DNA from: Fulvivirga ulvae
Lineage (GTDB): Bacteria; Bacteroidota; Bacteroidia; Cytophagales; Cyclobacteriaceae
Reading direction: 5' to 3'
NCBI RefSeq assembly: GCF_021389975.1
Contig: NZ_CP089981.1
Coordinates: 6,411,501-6,475,500, forward strand
Length of the DNA stretch: 64,000 bases
In this document: one piece after another, positions 29,001-36,493 of the stretch
Layout: every line of letters begins with the position of its first letter
Numbering within the stretch: position 1 is the first letter of the stretch
Program-made: the position numbers and the translations under genes
The notes under the pieces: model-generated
What the model was told of the DNA's origin: nothing
Seen by the model: only the letters and a program-made list of their open reading frames with translations
Databases searched by the model: none

Positions 29001-32000
29001 GGTTTTCTCCCTGAAGTGATGGCATTATACAATTCTGACAACTCACTAACCATAATGGGGAGTGACCAGGCATCAAATGCAATGTGGTGGATCAACAGGA
29101 TAAGGGTGTGCTCGTTCTCATTCTTTCTCACGAGGCTTGCCTTGACCATAAAGTCGTTTTCCATATCAAATGGACGCGAAATGAACTCCTGAGTATAGCT
29201 TTCCAGGGTGTCTCCACTTAACACAATATCACGCTCTTCCATATGACTGATATGCCACTGCTCTGAAGGCAATACCTCCTGAACACCCTGACCGTCATGG
29301 TGAGCGATACAGGTTCTCAGCACCTGGTGCCTTTCAATCACATGTCTAAAACTCTCTTCCAGAATTGTGGTATCTACCTTACCTGTAAGCTTAAACACCC
29401 AAGGCATATGGTAATGCAAACTTCCCTGAAGGTTATGAATAAACCAGAGCCCCTCCTGCTCAAATGAAAGCGGCACAGGCCCTTTGTTGTTCTGTTTCCT
29501 GAGTACCTGGGTATATCGCTGACTTTCTGAATTATCTATATATTCAGCTAATTGTGAAATGGTTGGGTATAGAAATATATCTCTTATCGTAATATGGCTA
29601 CTCACCCCTTTCCTAATGGCTGACACCATTTTTGTAGCTATAAGTGAATGCCCTCCCAGGTCAAAGAAATTACTTTCCGCACTTATCAGGTTTGCGTCCT
29701 GTCGGAGTAGTTCAGCCCATATCTTCAGCAATTTCAACTCCGTTTCACCGGCCGGAGTTACATATCGCTCAGATTCAATGGTACTTTCCGGCTCCGGAAG
29801 TTTGCTTCTGTCAAGTTTTCCGTTTGCATTGAGAGGAATATCTGCCATACTTACGTAAGCAGTGGGTATCATATACCCTGGCAAGCGTTTGGCCAGATTG
29901 TTCCTAATCTGATCGCTGGTAATACCTGACTTAGAAACATGATAGGCCACCAGGTGTGGCTCCCCATGAAGGTCTTTTAAAATTACACTACACTTCTCCA
30001 CTCCGGAAATTTGGGCTATGGCGTTTTCAACCTCTCCCAATTCTACCCGGTAGCCTCTTAATTTAACCTGATTATCCGCTCTGCCTATAAACTCTATGGT
30101 GCCATCGGGCAAAACCCTTCCCATATCTCCTGACCTGTAGCTTCTTACAGCCGATTTACCCTCGGGCTCTAAAAAGGCCTTTGCCGTCTTTTCAAGATCA
30201 CCCCAATATCCCAGAGCGAGATACTTGCTATGGAACACAAGCTCTCCTTCTTCATATACATCTGCCAACTCCAGATCAGGCCTTCTGATGTCTACTCTGG
30301 TATGAGCAACCGGATAACCCACAGGTACATACCCCTTTCCTGTCTTTGTATTTTTATCTATAAAATATTGTAACGCCAATGTTGACTCTGTTGGCCCAAG
30401 TCCGTTAATCATCAGACAGCTATCAGAAAAATAGCTTTTGTACCTCTCTACATCTTCCACCAATACTGGTTCACCACCCAATACGACCAATCGCAGGCTT
30501 GTACATGACGGTTTTGCCTTAAGTGTATCTGTAAAAAAACGGTAAACTGACGGTGTGGAATGGTAAATGGTGATTCCATGCTGATCGATAAGTTCGCTAA
30601 ACCTGGAGAAATCGTCATTTCTTATATCAAAAGGAAAAAGTGTTGCTCCGTTGAGCAAGGCCCCATAAATGCTCATTTTGGACGCATCCGAGCAATAGTT
30701 CGACAATCCGGTCAACTTATCATCAGGGCTTATATGCAGGGCATTGGTGTATGTTCTGCAAAAGTGTAATGTATTGCAGTGAGACTGCATTACACCTTTC
30801 GGCTTGCCTGTTGAGCCCGAGGTATAAAGTATATAAGCCAGATCTGTCGGTTTTACCTCCACATCTTGGGCATGAGACGATATTGGCGCCGGCAGCTTAT
30901 CGAGGTTTATCACCCGGATGCTTCTATCCATCTGCGATATAACCTCCTGAGCCAGTGCTTCATTTTCACCATTAGTGACTATGACATCTGCTTTGCTGTC
31001 ATCAAGTATCTCAATAATTCGGTCTACCGGATAGGAAGTATCAATAGGAACATAGGGTCGCCCAGCCTTAAGCACTCCCAACATACCAACGATCATATTG
31101 GCTCCATGGTCAAACAACAGTGCCGCAGGCACCTGATCGTCCTGTACCAGACCATCCGCCAGTTGATGTGAAAGCCTGTCTAATTCTTTATAGCTTATAG
31201 CATCTTCTTGTGTACAAATAGCAATATGGTCTCCATACTTCCCGGCAATTTCAGAAAATCTTCCATGTATCGTCTGATCGATCTCTTCGAACGGATCAAA
31301 ACTTTTCTTAACCTGAACTGAATTAGTAACCTCCGGCAGTGCGGACTGACTAAAAATGTCAAATTCACCAATGTGGGTTTCGGGTGAGGATGCAATCTGA
31401 TTTACCAGCTGTGCAAACTGACTGAATACGTATTCAATGGTTTGTCTTTTGAATAACCCTCCATTATAGACACAATTCAGGTATAGTTTTCCCTCGTATT
31501 CCCTGGCATAGAGATTAAGATCAAACTTGGCAGTCAGCAAATCATTATCCTGGTATGAGTTGATCTCTATCCCTTCAAGGTGCCCGTAAGTGTCTTGCTT
31601 AAAATTGATCAGGTTAAAGAATACATCAAAAAGAGGGTTCCTGTTCAGATCTCTTTTAATATTCAGTTGTCCCAACAGGTTTTCGAACTGATAATCCTGA
31701 TTTTGGAACGCTTCTACGGTGTTATCGCGAACTTCATGAAGAAACTGCATGAACGGCTTGTCATAACCGGGCTTATTCCTTAAAGCCAATGTATTTAAGA
31801 AGAGGCCTACTACATTTTGAAGGCCTTCACGCTGACGGTTAACTACCGGAGACCCAACAATAACATCACTTTGTCTGCTCCAACGTGCTAAAACAACATT
31901 GTACACCGCCAACAAAAATGAAAATAGTGTTACTCCCTGATGGGTAGCAATGAGACTTTTCACTTTATCTGTAGTCTCTTTCTCAAGTTCAAACTGATAG

Positions 32001-32905
32001 CTGTCACCTTTGGGGTTAAGTGCTGCTTTTGTTCTATCAAAATCAAGAGGAAGGTTCAATGGCTTTGACTCTGACAATTGCCTCTTCCAATAGGCTATTT
32101 TTTTATCAAAGTAACCTTCATCAAAGGTCTTACGCTGCCAAAATGCATAATCAGCATACTGCACTGTCAGTTCAGGCAATCTGACGGTTTTGTTTAAAAC
32201 AATGGCATTGTATATCTCCTGAAACTCCCTGAAAAGTATAGCCATAGACATGCCATCGCAGGCAATATGGTGCACTGTCATGATAAGGTACACTTCCGAA
32301 CCGGTGCGTTCCAGCAGATCTACCCGTAACATAAAATCCCGTGTAAGATCAAAAGGCTGCTTTTTCAGTCGCTCAATTTCCTGTTTTAACTTCTGTTCAT
32401 CAAACTGCTGCCCCTGATGCAGGTTAATACTCCAGGTGTCTGATGGCTGAGTTGCCTGGTATGCCGTTTCATCATTTACAATCAGGTAAGTACGGAGAGC
32501 TCTCTGCCTGTCAAGAAGTACTTTAAAGGATTTTTCCAGATACTCATAACTTACCTTTCCATTAAGCTTAAACACGGATGATACGTGGTACTGCGATGAA
32601 CCTTCCAGTTGATCAATAAACCAAATTCTTTCCTGGGCAAAGGACAAGGGAGCCTGCGAAGGATTATAGCCTCCGGAATTGATAACTTCTGTTATTTCAG
32701 GTACGGGCTTTTCGGTAGTATATTCTTGAAAGTACCTTTTAAGCAATGATTGCTCTGCTTTAAGTCGTTGTATAAAACTTTCGTTTAGTTTCTCCCCCTT
32801 AGGCACTTTAATAGATAGCTCGTCATTCTCATATAGTATCTTCACACCCAACTCGTTAGCTTCCCGGAGAATATCTATTACAGTAGAAAAGTTAAATTCT
32901 GACAT
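20066..32905 (-). CDS. NRPS-D: docking-(C-A-T)x4
   Basis: A 4279-residue, four-module NRPS. Docking domain 1-60 (TubC type); module 1 C 85-510, A 540-1037, T 1055-1125 (S1088); module 2 C 1142-1580, A 1600-2089, T 2105-2175 (S2137); module 3 C 2192-2630, A 2650-3135, T 3155-3225 (S3184); module 4 C 3240-3680, A 3690-4173, T 4190-4255 (S4222). Codes by eye: A1 DAMHVGGLAK (unknown; its A4 region SDASKMSIYG and A5 GLGPTESTLAL are atypical), A2 DAFWLGGTFK (Val-like), A3 DAEHIGKITK and A4 DAEHVGTVTK (unknown, related). C2 has HHIAFDAW in place of HHxxxDG. There are no E or TE domains. The acidic tail ending SQDDIIEFTL fits a docking peptide for the N-terminal docking domain of NRPS-E. Confidence 0.95.
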   Translation of the reverse strand: MSEFNFSTVIDILREANELGVKILYENDELSIKVPKGEKLNESFIQRLKAEQSLLKRYFQEYTTEKPVPEITEVINSGGYNPSQAPLSFAQERIWFIDQLEGSSQYHVSSVFKLNGKVSYEYLEKSFKVLLDRQRALRTYLIVNDETAYQATQPSDTWSINLHQGQQFDEQKLKQEIERLKKQPFDLTRDFMLRVDLLERTGSEVYLIMTVHHIACDGMSMAILFREFQEIYNAIVLNKTVRLPELTVQYADYAFWQRKTFDEGYFDKKIAYWKRQLSESKPLNLPLDFDRTKAALNPKGDSYQFELEKETTDKVKSLIATHQGVTLFSFLLAVYNVVLARWSRQSDVIVGSPVVNRQREGLQNVVGLFLNTLALRNKPGYDKPFMQFLHEVRDNTVEAFQNQDYQFENLLGQLNIKRDLNRNPLFDVFFNLINFKQDTYGHLEGIEINSYQDNDLLTAKFDLNLYAREYEGKLYLNCVYNGGLFKRQTIEYVFSQFAQLVNQIASSPETHIGEFDIFSQSALPEVTNSVQVKKSFDPFEEIDQTIHGRFSEIAGKYGDHIAICTQEDAISYKELDRLSHQLADGLVQDDQVPAALLFDHGANMIVGMLGVLKAGRPYVPIDTSYPVDRIIEILDDSKADVIVTNGENEALAQEVISQMDRSIRVINLDKLPAPISSHAQDVEVKPTDLAYILYTSGSTGKPKGVMQSHCNTLHFCRTYTNALHISPDDKLTGLSNYCSDASKMSIYGALLNGATLFPFDIRNDDFSRFSELIDQHGITIYHSTPSVYRFFTDTLKAKPSCTSLRLVVLGGEPVLVEDVERYKSYFSDSCLMINGLGPTESTLALQYFIDKNTKTGKGYVPVGYPVAHTRVDIRRPDLELADVYEEGELVFHSKYLALGYWGDLEKTAKAFLEPEGKSAVRSYRSGDMGRVLPDGTIEFIGRADNQVKLRGYRVELGEVENAIAQISGVEKCSVILKDLHGEPHLVAYHVSKSGITSDQIRNNLAKRLPGYMIPTAYVSMADIPLNANGKLDRSKLPEPESTIESERYVTPAGETELKLLKIWAELLRQDANLISAESNFFDLGGHSLIATKMVSAIRKGVSSHITIRDIFLYPTISQLAEYIDNSESQRYTQVLRKQNNKGPVPLSFEQEGLWFIHNLQGSLHYHMPWVFKLTGKVDTTILEESFRHVIERHQVLRTCIAHHDGQGVQEVLPSEQWHISHMEERDIVLSGDTLESYTQEFISRPFDMENDFMVKASLVRKNENEHTLILLIHHIAFDAWSLPIMVSELSELYNAITSGRKPSLKELPVQYSDYALWQRTHLTPEVLEKRMSFWAEKLSGVQPLSLAPDFRRDTASGVNGAVHSRKINTEIYNELKEVSSARGVTLFMTLLSVYKVLLYKFTGTTDLCIGTPLAGRQSPELELLIGYFVNTLPLRTQIDGDSTFAQLLKEVKDSVLEVYENQDVPFDQILKNIEAERDQGRSSVFQVTFALQNAVRAGSEQFGDELKLTSVGTTRHTAKFDFSLNIVEYNDGLQLNLNYRSDLYSAHTANQLLVHYEVLLQSLLKAMDTPLKRVSSLPESEKTKIASFSGNYAVLNQDDTILTKFQEQVDSVPNHVAVIFEGSQLTYTDLDTQSDRVAGWLRSLGIGRETIVPVCMDRTHQMIVAYLGILKAGGAYLPLDPKYPQERISLMLADAASNHVIVDRKYIDKVNSLSVKPLVLDDLEIGKHQGSEVDYAKVSFSSLANVIYTSGSTGRPKGVMVEHGNIVSLVKAVEYVTLTPDDRLLATGSPSFDASTFEYWSMLLNGGTLVLGKEDELLDTDKLRSLVRRNKITQMWFTSGWFNELVETDITIFESLNAILVGGEKLSETHVFKVKEQFPHLQIINGYGPTENTTFSLTHNISIDKRAASIPIGRPLNNRTAHILDAHRNLVPIGGVGELFLGGAGLSREYLKAPETTNDKYFAYILDNGETTRIYKTGDLARWLPDGAVQYMGRNDHQVKIRGHRIEPGEIESIILQSGLVKQCVVAVLENNNESKKLVGYVVLSEGAAVDEVWDLVKGNLPEYMVPQNLFELASMPLTSNGKVDKRALQDSVTQTDAEFVAPKDDLEAGIAEIWKDLLGVEEVSAHDDFFDLGGHSLLATRVVSAIRKTLSIKVPIGDVFEYPRLNDLAEHLRSLEKGDTDEVSVPQKIDGPVPLSFAQERLWFIDRLQGSVDYHMPWVFQVKGQLDTDVLQKAFVSIIERHNVLRTVIKEEEGIGYQYTKEASGWSINKVDESELNGQDKDAYINSLIKAPFDLTKDYTLKVTLIRSSEQNHTLLLLLHHIAFDGWSISIMVNELVEIYNSLKKGQKPELKPLPCTYAHYALWQRSHLSGDNLKAKMGYWKSKLEDVSTLHLPTDFERSRHHGAIGAVASKKLPLQILKGLNEISKQHDATLFMSLLAAFKVLLYKYTNQTDICVGTPIAGRLQQEFEELIGFFVNTLPLRTQIAEEHSFSEFLQQVRRTTLEAYENQEVPFEKIVDALEVERDINQNAIFQVMFSLQNTPQAEAIALEGLTLERAGTDRSRAKFDLNLVVNEGDDGLQLGMVYRKDLFTGDTINQLLNHYEKLLYDIVTQCNTPVRQAELLSDEEKSTLISGFNNTDSSVDYETVVEAFRLTTTHEPHNIAVVGNDKHTITYQQLDERSDQVAHYLTESGLKQGSVVAVYFEKSIDMIAAILGVIKSGCIYLPLSSKYPKQRIQYILQDSGAVGIISNKQSNEGLDIDGAKVILLDDIVSSTGMGASMPVKIKIRPEQPVYITYTSGSTGQPKGVTIEHGSLSNYISHQVKYYGLESQERILQFSDPTFDASIEQIFIAFTSGSALVLLPEEDRLNSLKFKSFLRQHSITHLHTTPSYLKTISPDNYDSLRRVIVGGELCEYDLAKAWSRYCRFFNKYGPTETTITVCAYEFKSDLSPRLKSVPIGKPVPNTQFYVLDDRMELVPVGVSGQLYIGGKQLAKGYLNRDELNNEKFVQNPFDKIKNSKLYATGDIVKWLPDGNLIFIGRDDDQVKVRGLRIELGEIEYHLGQHTQIKHCKVLITGHHGEKIITAYYVSGSELMPVDIRSFLLERLPAYMLPSSYVHLGQMPLTQTGKIDTKALISVSIVNAEGQQQPIDDLERQLVAVWAEVLKVDPKKISTDQSFFELGGHSLKMMVMVNAIQKLLQVDVPLVEIFKRQDIRGISQYIRESEGRIYKPIPALERQPYYKLSSAQQRMYFLQQFDKSAVTYNMPQMYRLQGELDRARMEQAFQALISRHDAFRTSFVEVDEEIVQQVHDSVDLNIKYKTCLYDEAAGAIKGFIRPFDLSERSLLKVGLVSFTDRDNEHLLMVDIHHIISDGISQKILLRDFVSLYNGEDLPGVKLTYKDYAEWRQQKEQKVSQAAQQEFWLNIFSDEVPVLELPADHQRPKYKSSRGGVVGFNLSEEATHKLREISQSEGSTMFMTLLSTYYVLLSKLSNQEDLVVGTPVAGREHADIEQVVGLFVNTLPLRSFPKRELTYRDFLSEMRDQVVSYFDNQQYPYEELVDKLRIERDPGRNPLFEVMFSYQSFEQTEVEMSGIKIGPFRAGNPLAKFDLNLSATESDDQINLNFIYNADLFEEDTVGRFAKYMKSIIEVICSNPEIRLGNIDFMEQAEQDQLLNEFSGIQQKPAAKLIFNHVIEAFLARVQEAPDSIALVYDNSRMTYRQLDERSSQVAYTLSELGIEPGTIVPICHEKNMDMIVAMLGVLKAGCAYLPVSPMYPASRIEYIITDVQAKYVIGGGDLAGFEGSGIEIIQMNNLADQSALVDFKGVEISASQTAYVLYTSGSTGQPKGVVIAHDSLNKFIESQVKAYPLEEGEKILQFSDFTFDASVEQIFMAITTGATLVLLPDQYRLDHELFESYLQSNEITHMHTTPSFLKTITPGAHGSLKRVVVGGEVCDYHLADEWSKHCRFFNTYGPTEATVTVSMFEFKRGDNQELKSVPIGKPVANAQLYILNDDLKPVPVGVAGELYVGGDQLAVGYLNNKTLTAEKFLTNTLSAQGGRLYKTGDITKWLPDGNILFMGRNDDQVKIRGLRIELGEIEYCLGEHSDIINTKIILADHHGEKVLVAYYTARQEVSTADIREFLLASLPVYMLPSYYVYLEEMPLTQTGKIDKKALPHPEFAISGDIEEASNHIEESLITIWSGLLGLPEHKISVTRSFFELGGHSLLATMMVNKVYRELKVQVPVREVFNKQTIKDLSDYIITANQIEIHSESQDDIIEFTL

Positions 32906-33002
32906 TTTATACTTTGACTATTTTTTATTCAATGACTAAACCTGTCAAGCTTATGCTCAACAACTCACAACTTTTATCAAAGGGCCTCTCAAAAAGAGAC
33001 CA

Positions 33003-35396
33003 TTACTCATGCTTCAAACTGATAACCGGATTTTGTCTGGCTGACTTAACGGTGTGAAAGCTTACGGTAAGCAGAGCTATTAAGAGTGTAAATATTCCTC
33101 CCAGCAAAAAAGCCCACCAGGGGATGTTTATTTTATAGACAAATCCTTGTAACCAGGTATCAGCGGCATACCACGCTAAAGGTGAAGCAAGTATGAATGC
33201 AAGTATTACCAGTATCACGATCTCTTTGGTCAATAACCCAAGTACGCTGGTAGTGGAAGAGCCCAGCACTTTTCTTATCCCAATCTCCTTGGTTCTTTGT
33301 GCCATACTGAAGGCAGAAAGACCCAGTAGCCCCAGACAAGAAATGATAATTGCGATCAGGGCTAAACTGATAAACAGCTTTCCGAATCTCTCTTCTGCAA
33401 CATATTGAGCGTTGTAGTCATCATCAAAGAAAAAGTAAAGGAAAGGCTTATTGGGAATAAGCTCGCGCCACTCTTTTTCAAGAGCTTTCATGGTGCCGGC
33501 AATGTCGCTTCCCTGAAGATCAAAAGACATAAATGTAAACAGCCCGGGTAATATTCTGATGGTCAGCGGCTGTACCTTGTTATGGAACGACTCAAAGTGG
33601 AAGTTTTTAACCACTCCTATGATCAGCCCGGTATCACGTCCCTGGTTAAATTCTTTTCCTATTACATCTTCGGGGTTATCATAACCCAGGCTTTCTACCG
33701 CCGACTCATTAAGGATCATAGCCTCGCGTAAGTCTGTAGCAAAGTCTTTGGAGAACCCTCGGCCTGCTATAACTTCTATACCGTACTGTTGTAAAAAATT
33801 ATAATCAACAAAATAAACGTCTGACAAGAAGCTTTCTGTCTGGTTATTAATATCAGGTATCTCTGTATCGAATTTTCGATTGACTCTACCCGGTATGGCT
33901 GACGATATAGACACCTGCTCTACTCCCTGAACGGTACTAAACTTTTGTTTAAGAGACTCTTCATGTTCAATAACGCTTTTATCAAAGTGAAAATCCACAA
34001 CCAGTTTCCTGTTCTTATTAAATCCCAAATCCTGATTTTTCATGTAATCAAGCTGTGAATAAACCACAACCGTAGAAATGATGAGGATGATAGAAATAGC
34101 AAACTGCATGATCACAAGAGCCTTTCGAAGACCACTGCCTTTTGCACCTGAAACCTGGGTACCTTTCAGGCTACTGATCGGGTTAAAGCGCGACAACACT
34201 ATGGCGGGGTATATGGCTGAAATTACACCACTGAGTACGGCAATGAAAAACAGCATAAGCACCTGCTGGTAGTTATCAAAGATATTGGTACTGATCTCTT
34301 TGCCTATGATTTGATTGAAAGTGGGCAACAGAAGTGCAGCTATTACAAGTGCCAGCAAGAAGGCTATTATTGAAAAATACAGTGCATCTGAAAGGAATTG
34401 AAAAACCAGTTGCTCCTTCTGTGCTCCCAAAGCTTTTCTCACTCCTATTTCTTTGGCTCTTTTTACTGACATGGCAGTTGAAAGATTAATGAAATTGAAG
34501 CACGCAATAAACAGTACTAAGCCCGCTACGATGGAAAATATGTATATCTTGTCAATATCACCCGTTACAGCTGAACCATAACGGCTGCCTCTTGGAAGTG
34601 CATGCAGATAAAGGTCTTTTAAGGGTTCAATAAGATAAGTATAAGTTACATCCTCTTTTTGAATATACTTTTCGGGATACCCTTTTAGCTTTGCATTAAA
34701 AGCTTCAGCATCTACCTGCTGATTGAATAACAGGTAGGTGTAAAACCCAAAACGTGTCCAGTTATCATTCATTCGGGGGTTCCACTCCTGTAACAGGGTG
34801 GTCATTGATAACAAAATATCGACTTTGAAATGTGAGTTTTCCGGCATATCCTCAAAGACAGCGGTAACCTGGGCAGGCTCAGTTCCATCCAGCATCAATG
34901 TTTTACCCATACAGTCAGTTGTTCCGAAATTTCTCATGGCCGCAGACCTGGATATGGCCAGGCTGAAGGGCTTGGTCAGGGCAGTTTTAGGGTTTCCATG
35001 AACAAATGAAAAGGTAAATACAGAGAACATGGAAGAGTCTGCGTAGGCAATATTCTCTTCTGTATATTGATCACTTGATTCATTTTTCAGGATCAGATAA
35101 TCAAGAAACACTCTCGCAAATGACTCTACCTCAGGGAATTCATCCGTTATCATTGGTCCCATCGGAGCTGAACTGCTCTCGTTGGTCACTCCGGTGGGGT
35201 TCTCTATATCTGTTACCAGTCGGTATATGCGATCAGCATTGTCATGGTATCGATCATAGTTAAGCTCAAAATCGATAAAAATAAATGCAAAAAAGCATAC
35301 GCATATCCCTACGACCAGTCCTATCAGGTTAATGATTGAAAAGCCAATATTATTTTTAATAAACTTTAAAGACGATTTGAAATAGCTAAACAGCAT
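33003..35396 (-). CDS. FtsX/MacB-type ABC transporter permease (operon 1)
   Basis: A 797-residue membrane protein with the same plan as the permease at 834-3239: N-terminal anchor (about 20-43), periplasmic MacB-like domain, FtsX helices (about 280-450) containing MSVKRAKEIGVRKALGA, a second periplasmic domain, and a C-terminal FtsX block with MAQRTKEIGIRKVLGSS. It carries no ATPase and none is in the window. It overlaps the upstream glycosyltransferase gene by 11 bases and is followed after 97 bases by NRPS-D, so it is firmly in the operon. A role in export or self-protection is inferred from position only; other members of the family move lipoproteins or antibiotics. Confidence 0.9.
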   Translation of the reverse strand: MLFSYFKSSLKFIKNNIGFSIINLIGLVVGICVCFFAFIFIDFELNYDRYHDNADRIYRLVTDIENPTGVTNESSSAPMGPMITDEFPEVESFARVFLDYLILKNESSDQYTEENIAYADSSMFSVFTFSFVHGNPKTALTKPFSLAISRSAAMRNFGTTDCMGKTLMLDGTEPAQVTAVFEDMPENSHFKVDILLSMTTLLQEWNPRMNDNWTRFGFYTYLLFNQQVDAEAFNAKLKGYPEKYIQKEDVTYTYLIEPLKDLYLHALPRGSRYGSAVTGDIDKIYIFSIVAGLVLFIACFNFINLSTAMSVKRAKEIGVRKALGAQKEQLVFQFLSDALYFSIIAFLLALVIAALLLPTFNQIIGKEISTNIFDNYQQVLMLFFIAVLSGVISAIYPAIVLSRFNPISSLKGTQVSGAKGSGLRKALVIMQFAISIILIISTVVVYSQLDYMKNQDLGFNKNRKLVVDFHFDKSVIEHEESLKQKFSTVQGVEQVSISSAIPGRVNRKFDTEIPDINNQTESFLSDVYFVDYNFLQQYGIEVIAGRGFSKDFATDLREAMILNESAVESLGYDNPEDVIGKEFNQGRDTGLIIGVVKNFHFESFHNKVQPLTIRILPGLFTFMSFDLQGSDIAGTMKALEKEWRELIPNKPFLYFFFDDDYNAQYVAEERFGKLFISLALIAIIISCLGLLGLSAFSMAQRTKEIGIRKVLGSSTTSVLGLLTKEIVILVILAFILASPLAWYAADTWLQGFVYKINIPWWAFLLGGIFTLLIALLTVSFHTVKSARQNPVISLKHE

Positions 35397-36297
35397 ATTT
35401 TTGAGTTTTATAAAGGTTTAAGTTATTTTTCTCCATCTGAGAGACCAGGGCCTCCCTTACTTCTTCTACCGTAATGAGTTTCATGCATTCATGGTTGTAA
35501 ACACACCGGTATTTCCAAAGGTAATAGTAGCAAGGCGAGCATGGCACATTCTTATAAATATTGATGTTGTTGCTATGGCCCCAAAACACCGGACTGGAAT
35601 CTCCAAACAATACAACTCCGGGTGTACCGAAAGCATTAGAGACGTGAGACATTCCCGCATCTACACCAATAAATCCATCTGCCTGACTCATCAGTGAAAA
35701 TGCTTCTCTCAGAGTTGTCTTGCCTCTCCAGTCCATAGCCCCCTCCACTTTTGCTTCATCCTTAAAACCAATTTGTATAAACGTATATTCAGGCAGGGAT
35801 TTTACCAGTTCGTTCCACTTTTCAATTTCCCAAAGGTGGTTTGGTGCTACTCTGGAATGAACGTGCATTAACACTACCTTCTTATACTCTCTGAGTTTTT
35901 CTTTTGCCCAGGCCTGCTCTTCGTCCAGCAGATAAATTTCATTATTATCCTTTTCGAGGGTAATATCAAATATATCCGCAGCTATATGTTTAATGCTTTT
36001 CGAGTATAGGTTTGGAGGGTCTACATGCTGAAAAGAAAATACGGTATAATTAACCAGTTTCTTATTAAACAAGTAGGCATACAAATGGTATGGGTACCTC
36101 CACATAGATTTCCAATGCAGGTAACGCAAAGAATCAATATACGGATTATTGGCCAACACGTCCATATGATTCTTTTTCATACAATATACTACTATATCTC
36201 TTTCCTGATCCTGTTCTTTCAGAGCTCTGATGGTAGGTGTACACACCAGAACATCTCCGATGCCTCCCCAGGAAATCAGTACCAATTCATTCCTCAT
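35386..36297 (-). CDS. Family 9 glycosyltransferase (heptosyltransferase-like), copy 2
   Basis: A 303-residue GT9 protein: N-terminal SWGGIGDVLVCTPTIRALK (acceptor-side Rossmann fold) and the C-terminal donor-site segment GVDAGMSHVSNAFGTPGVV followed by LFGDSSPVFWGH. The Cys-containing end (CSPCYYYLW, CVYNHECM) is common in GT9 proteins. Classical members add heptose to LPS core, but here the gene sits inside an NRPS operon. It is closely related to the GT at 36480-37412; the two probably add one or two sugars to the peptide (inference). Its start overlaps the small ORF upstream and its end overlaps the ABC permease gene. Confidence 0.88.
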   Translation of the reverse strand: MRNELVLISWGGIGDVLVCTPTIRALKEQDQERDIVVYCMKKNHMDVLANNPYIDSLRYLHWKSMWRYPYHLYAYLFNKKLVNYTVFSFQHVDPPNLYSKSIKHIAADIFDITLEKDNNEIYLLDEEQAWAKEKLREYKKVVLMHVHSRVAPNHLWEIEKWNELVKSLPEYTFIQIGFKDEAKVEGAMDWRGKTTLREAFSLMSQADGFIGVDAGMSHVSNAFGTPGVVLFGDSSPVFWGHSNNINIYKNVPCSPCYYYLWKYRCVYNHECMKLITVEEVREALVSQMEKNNLNLYKTQKYAV

Positions 36298-36493
36298 TGA
36301 TCACCCATTTTAATTGATCTATTACCATACTGTTAACCCTTTTTTCAACATCCAGAAATCGACAAATTCTTTCATTTCTCTGAAAAAAAGGTTTATTGAG
36401 TTGATCATTGATCCCTTCGTTGATCTTATCCAGCCTTTGCTGAAAATGGGCTATCCTTGCTTTAATGTCTTCGGTGTCTTTATGATTTTGCAT
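36287..36493 (-). CDS. Small coupled ORF, 68 residues, unknown function
   Basis: A 68-codon ORF that overlaps the end of the upstream GT9 gene by 14 bases and the start of the next GT9 gene by 11 bases, so translation is likely coupled on both sides. The product is hydrophilic, rich in charged residues and Gln, and has a helical, coiled-coil-like pattern (IAHFQQRLDKINEGINDQL). No signal peptide, Cys or known motif is visible. It could be a small partner of the glycosyltransferases. The only support is the tight overlap and the lack of any other ORF bridging the two GT genes. Confidence 0.55.
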   Translation of the reverse strand: MQNHKDTEDIKARIAHFQQRLDKINEGINDQLNKPFFQRNERICRFLDVEKRVNSMVIDQLKWVINEE

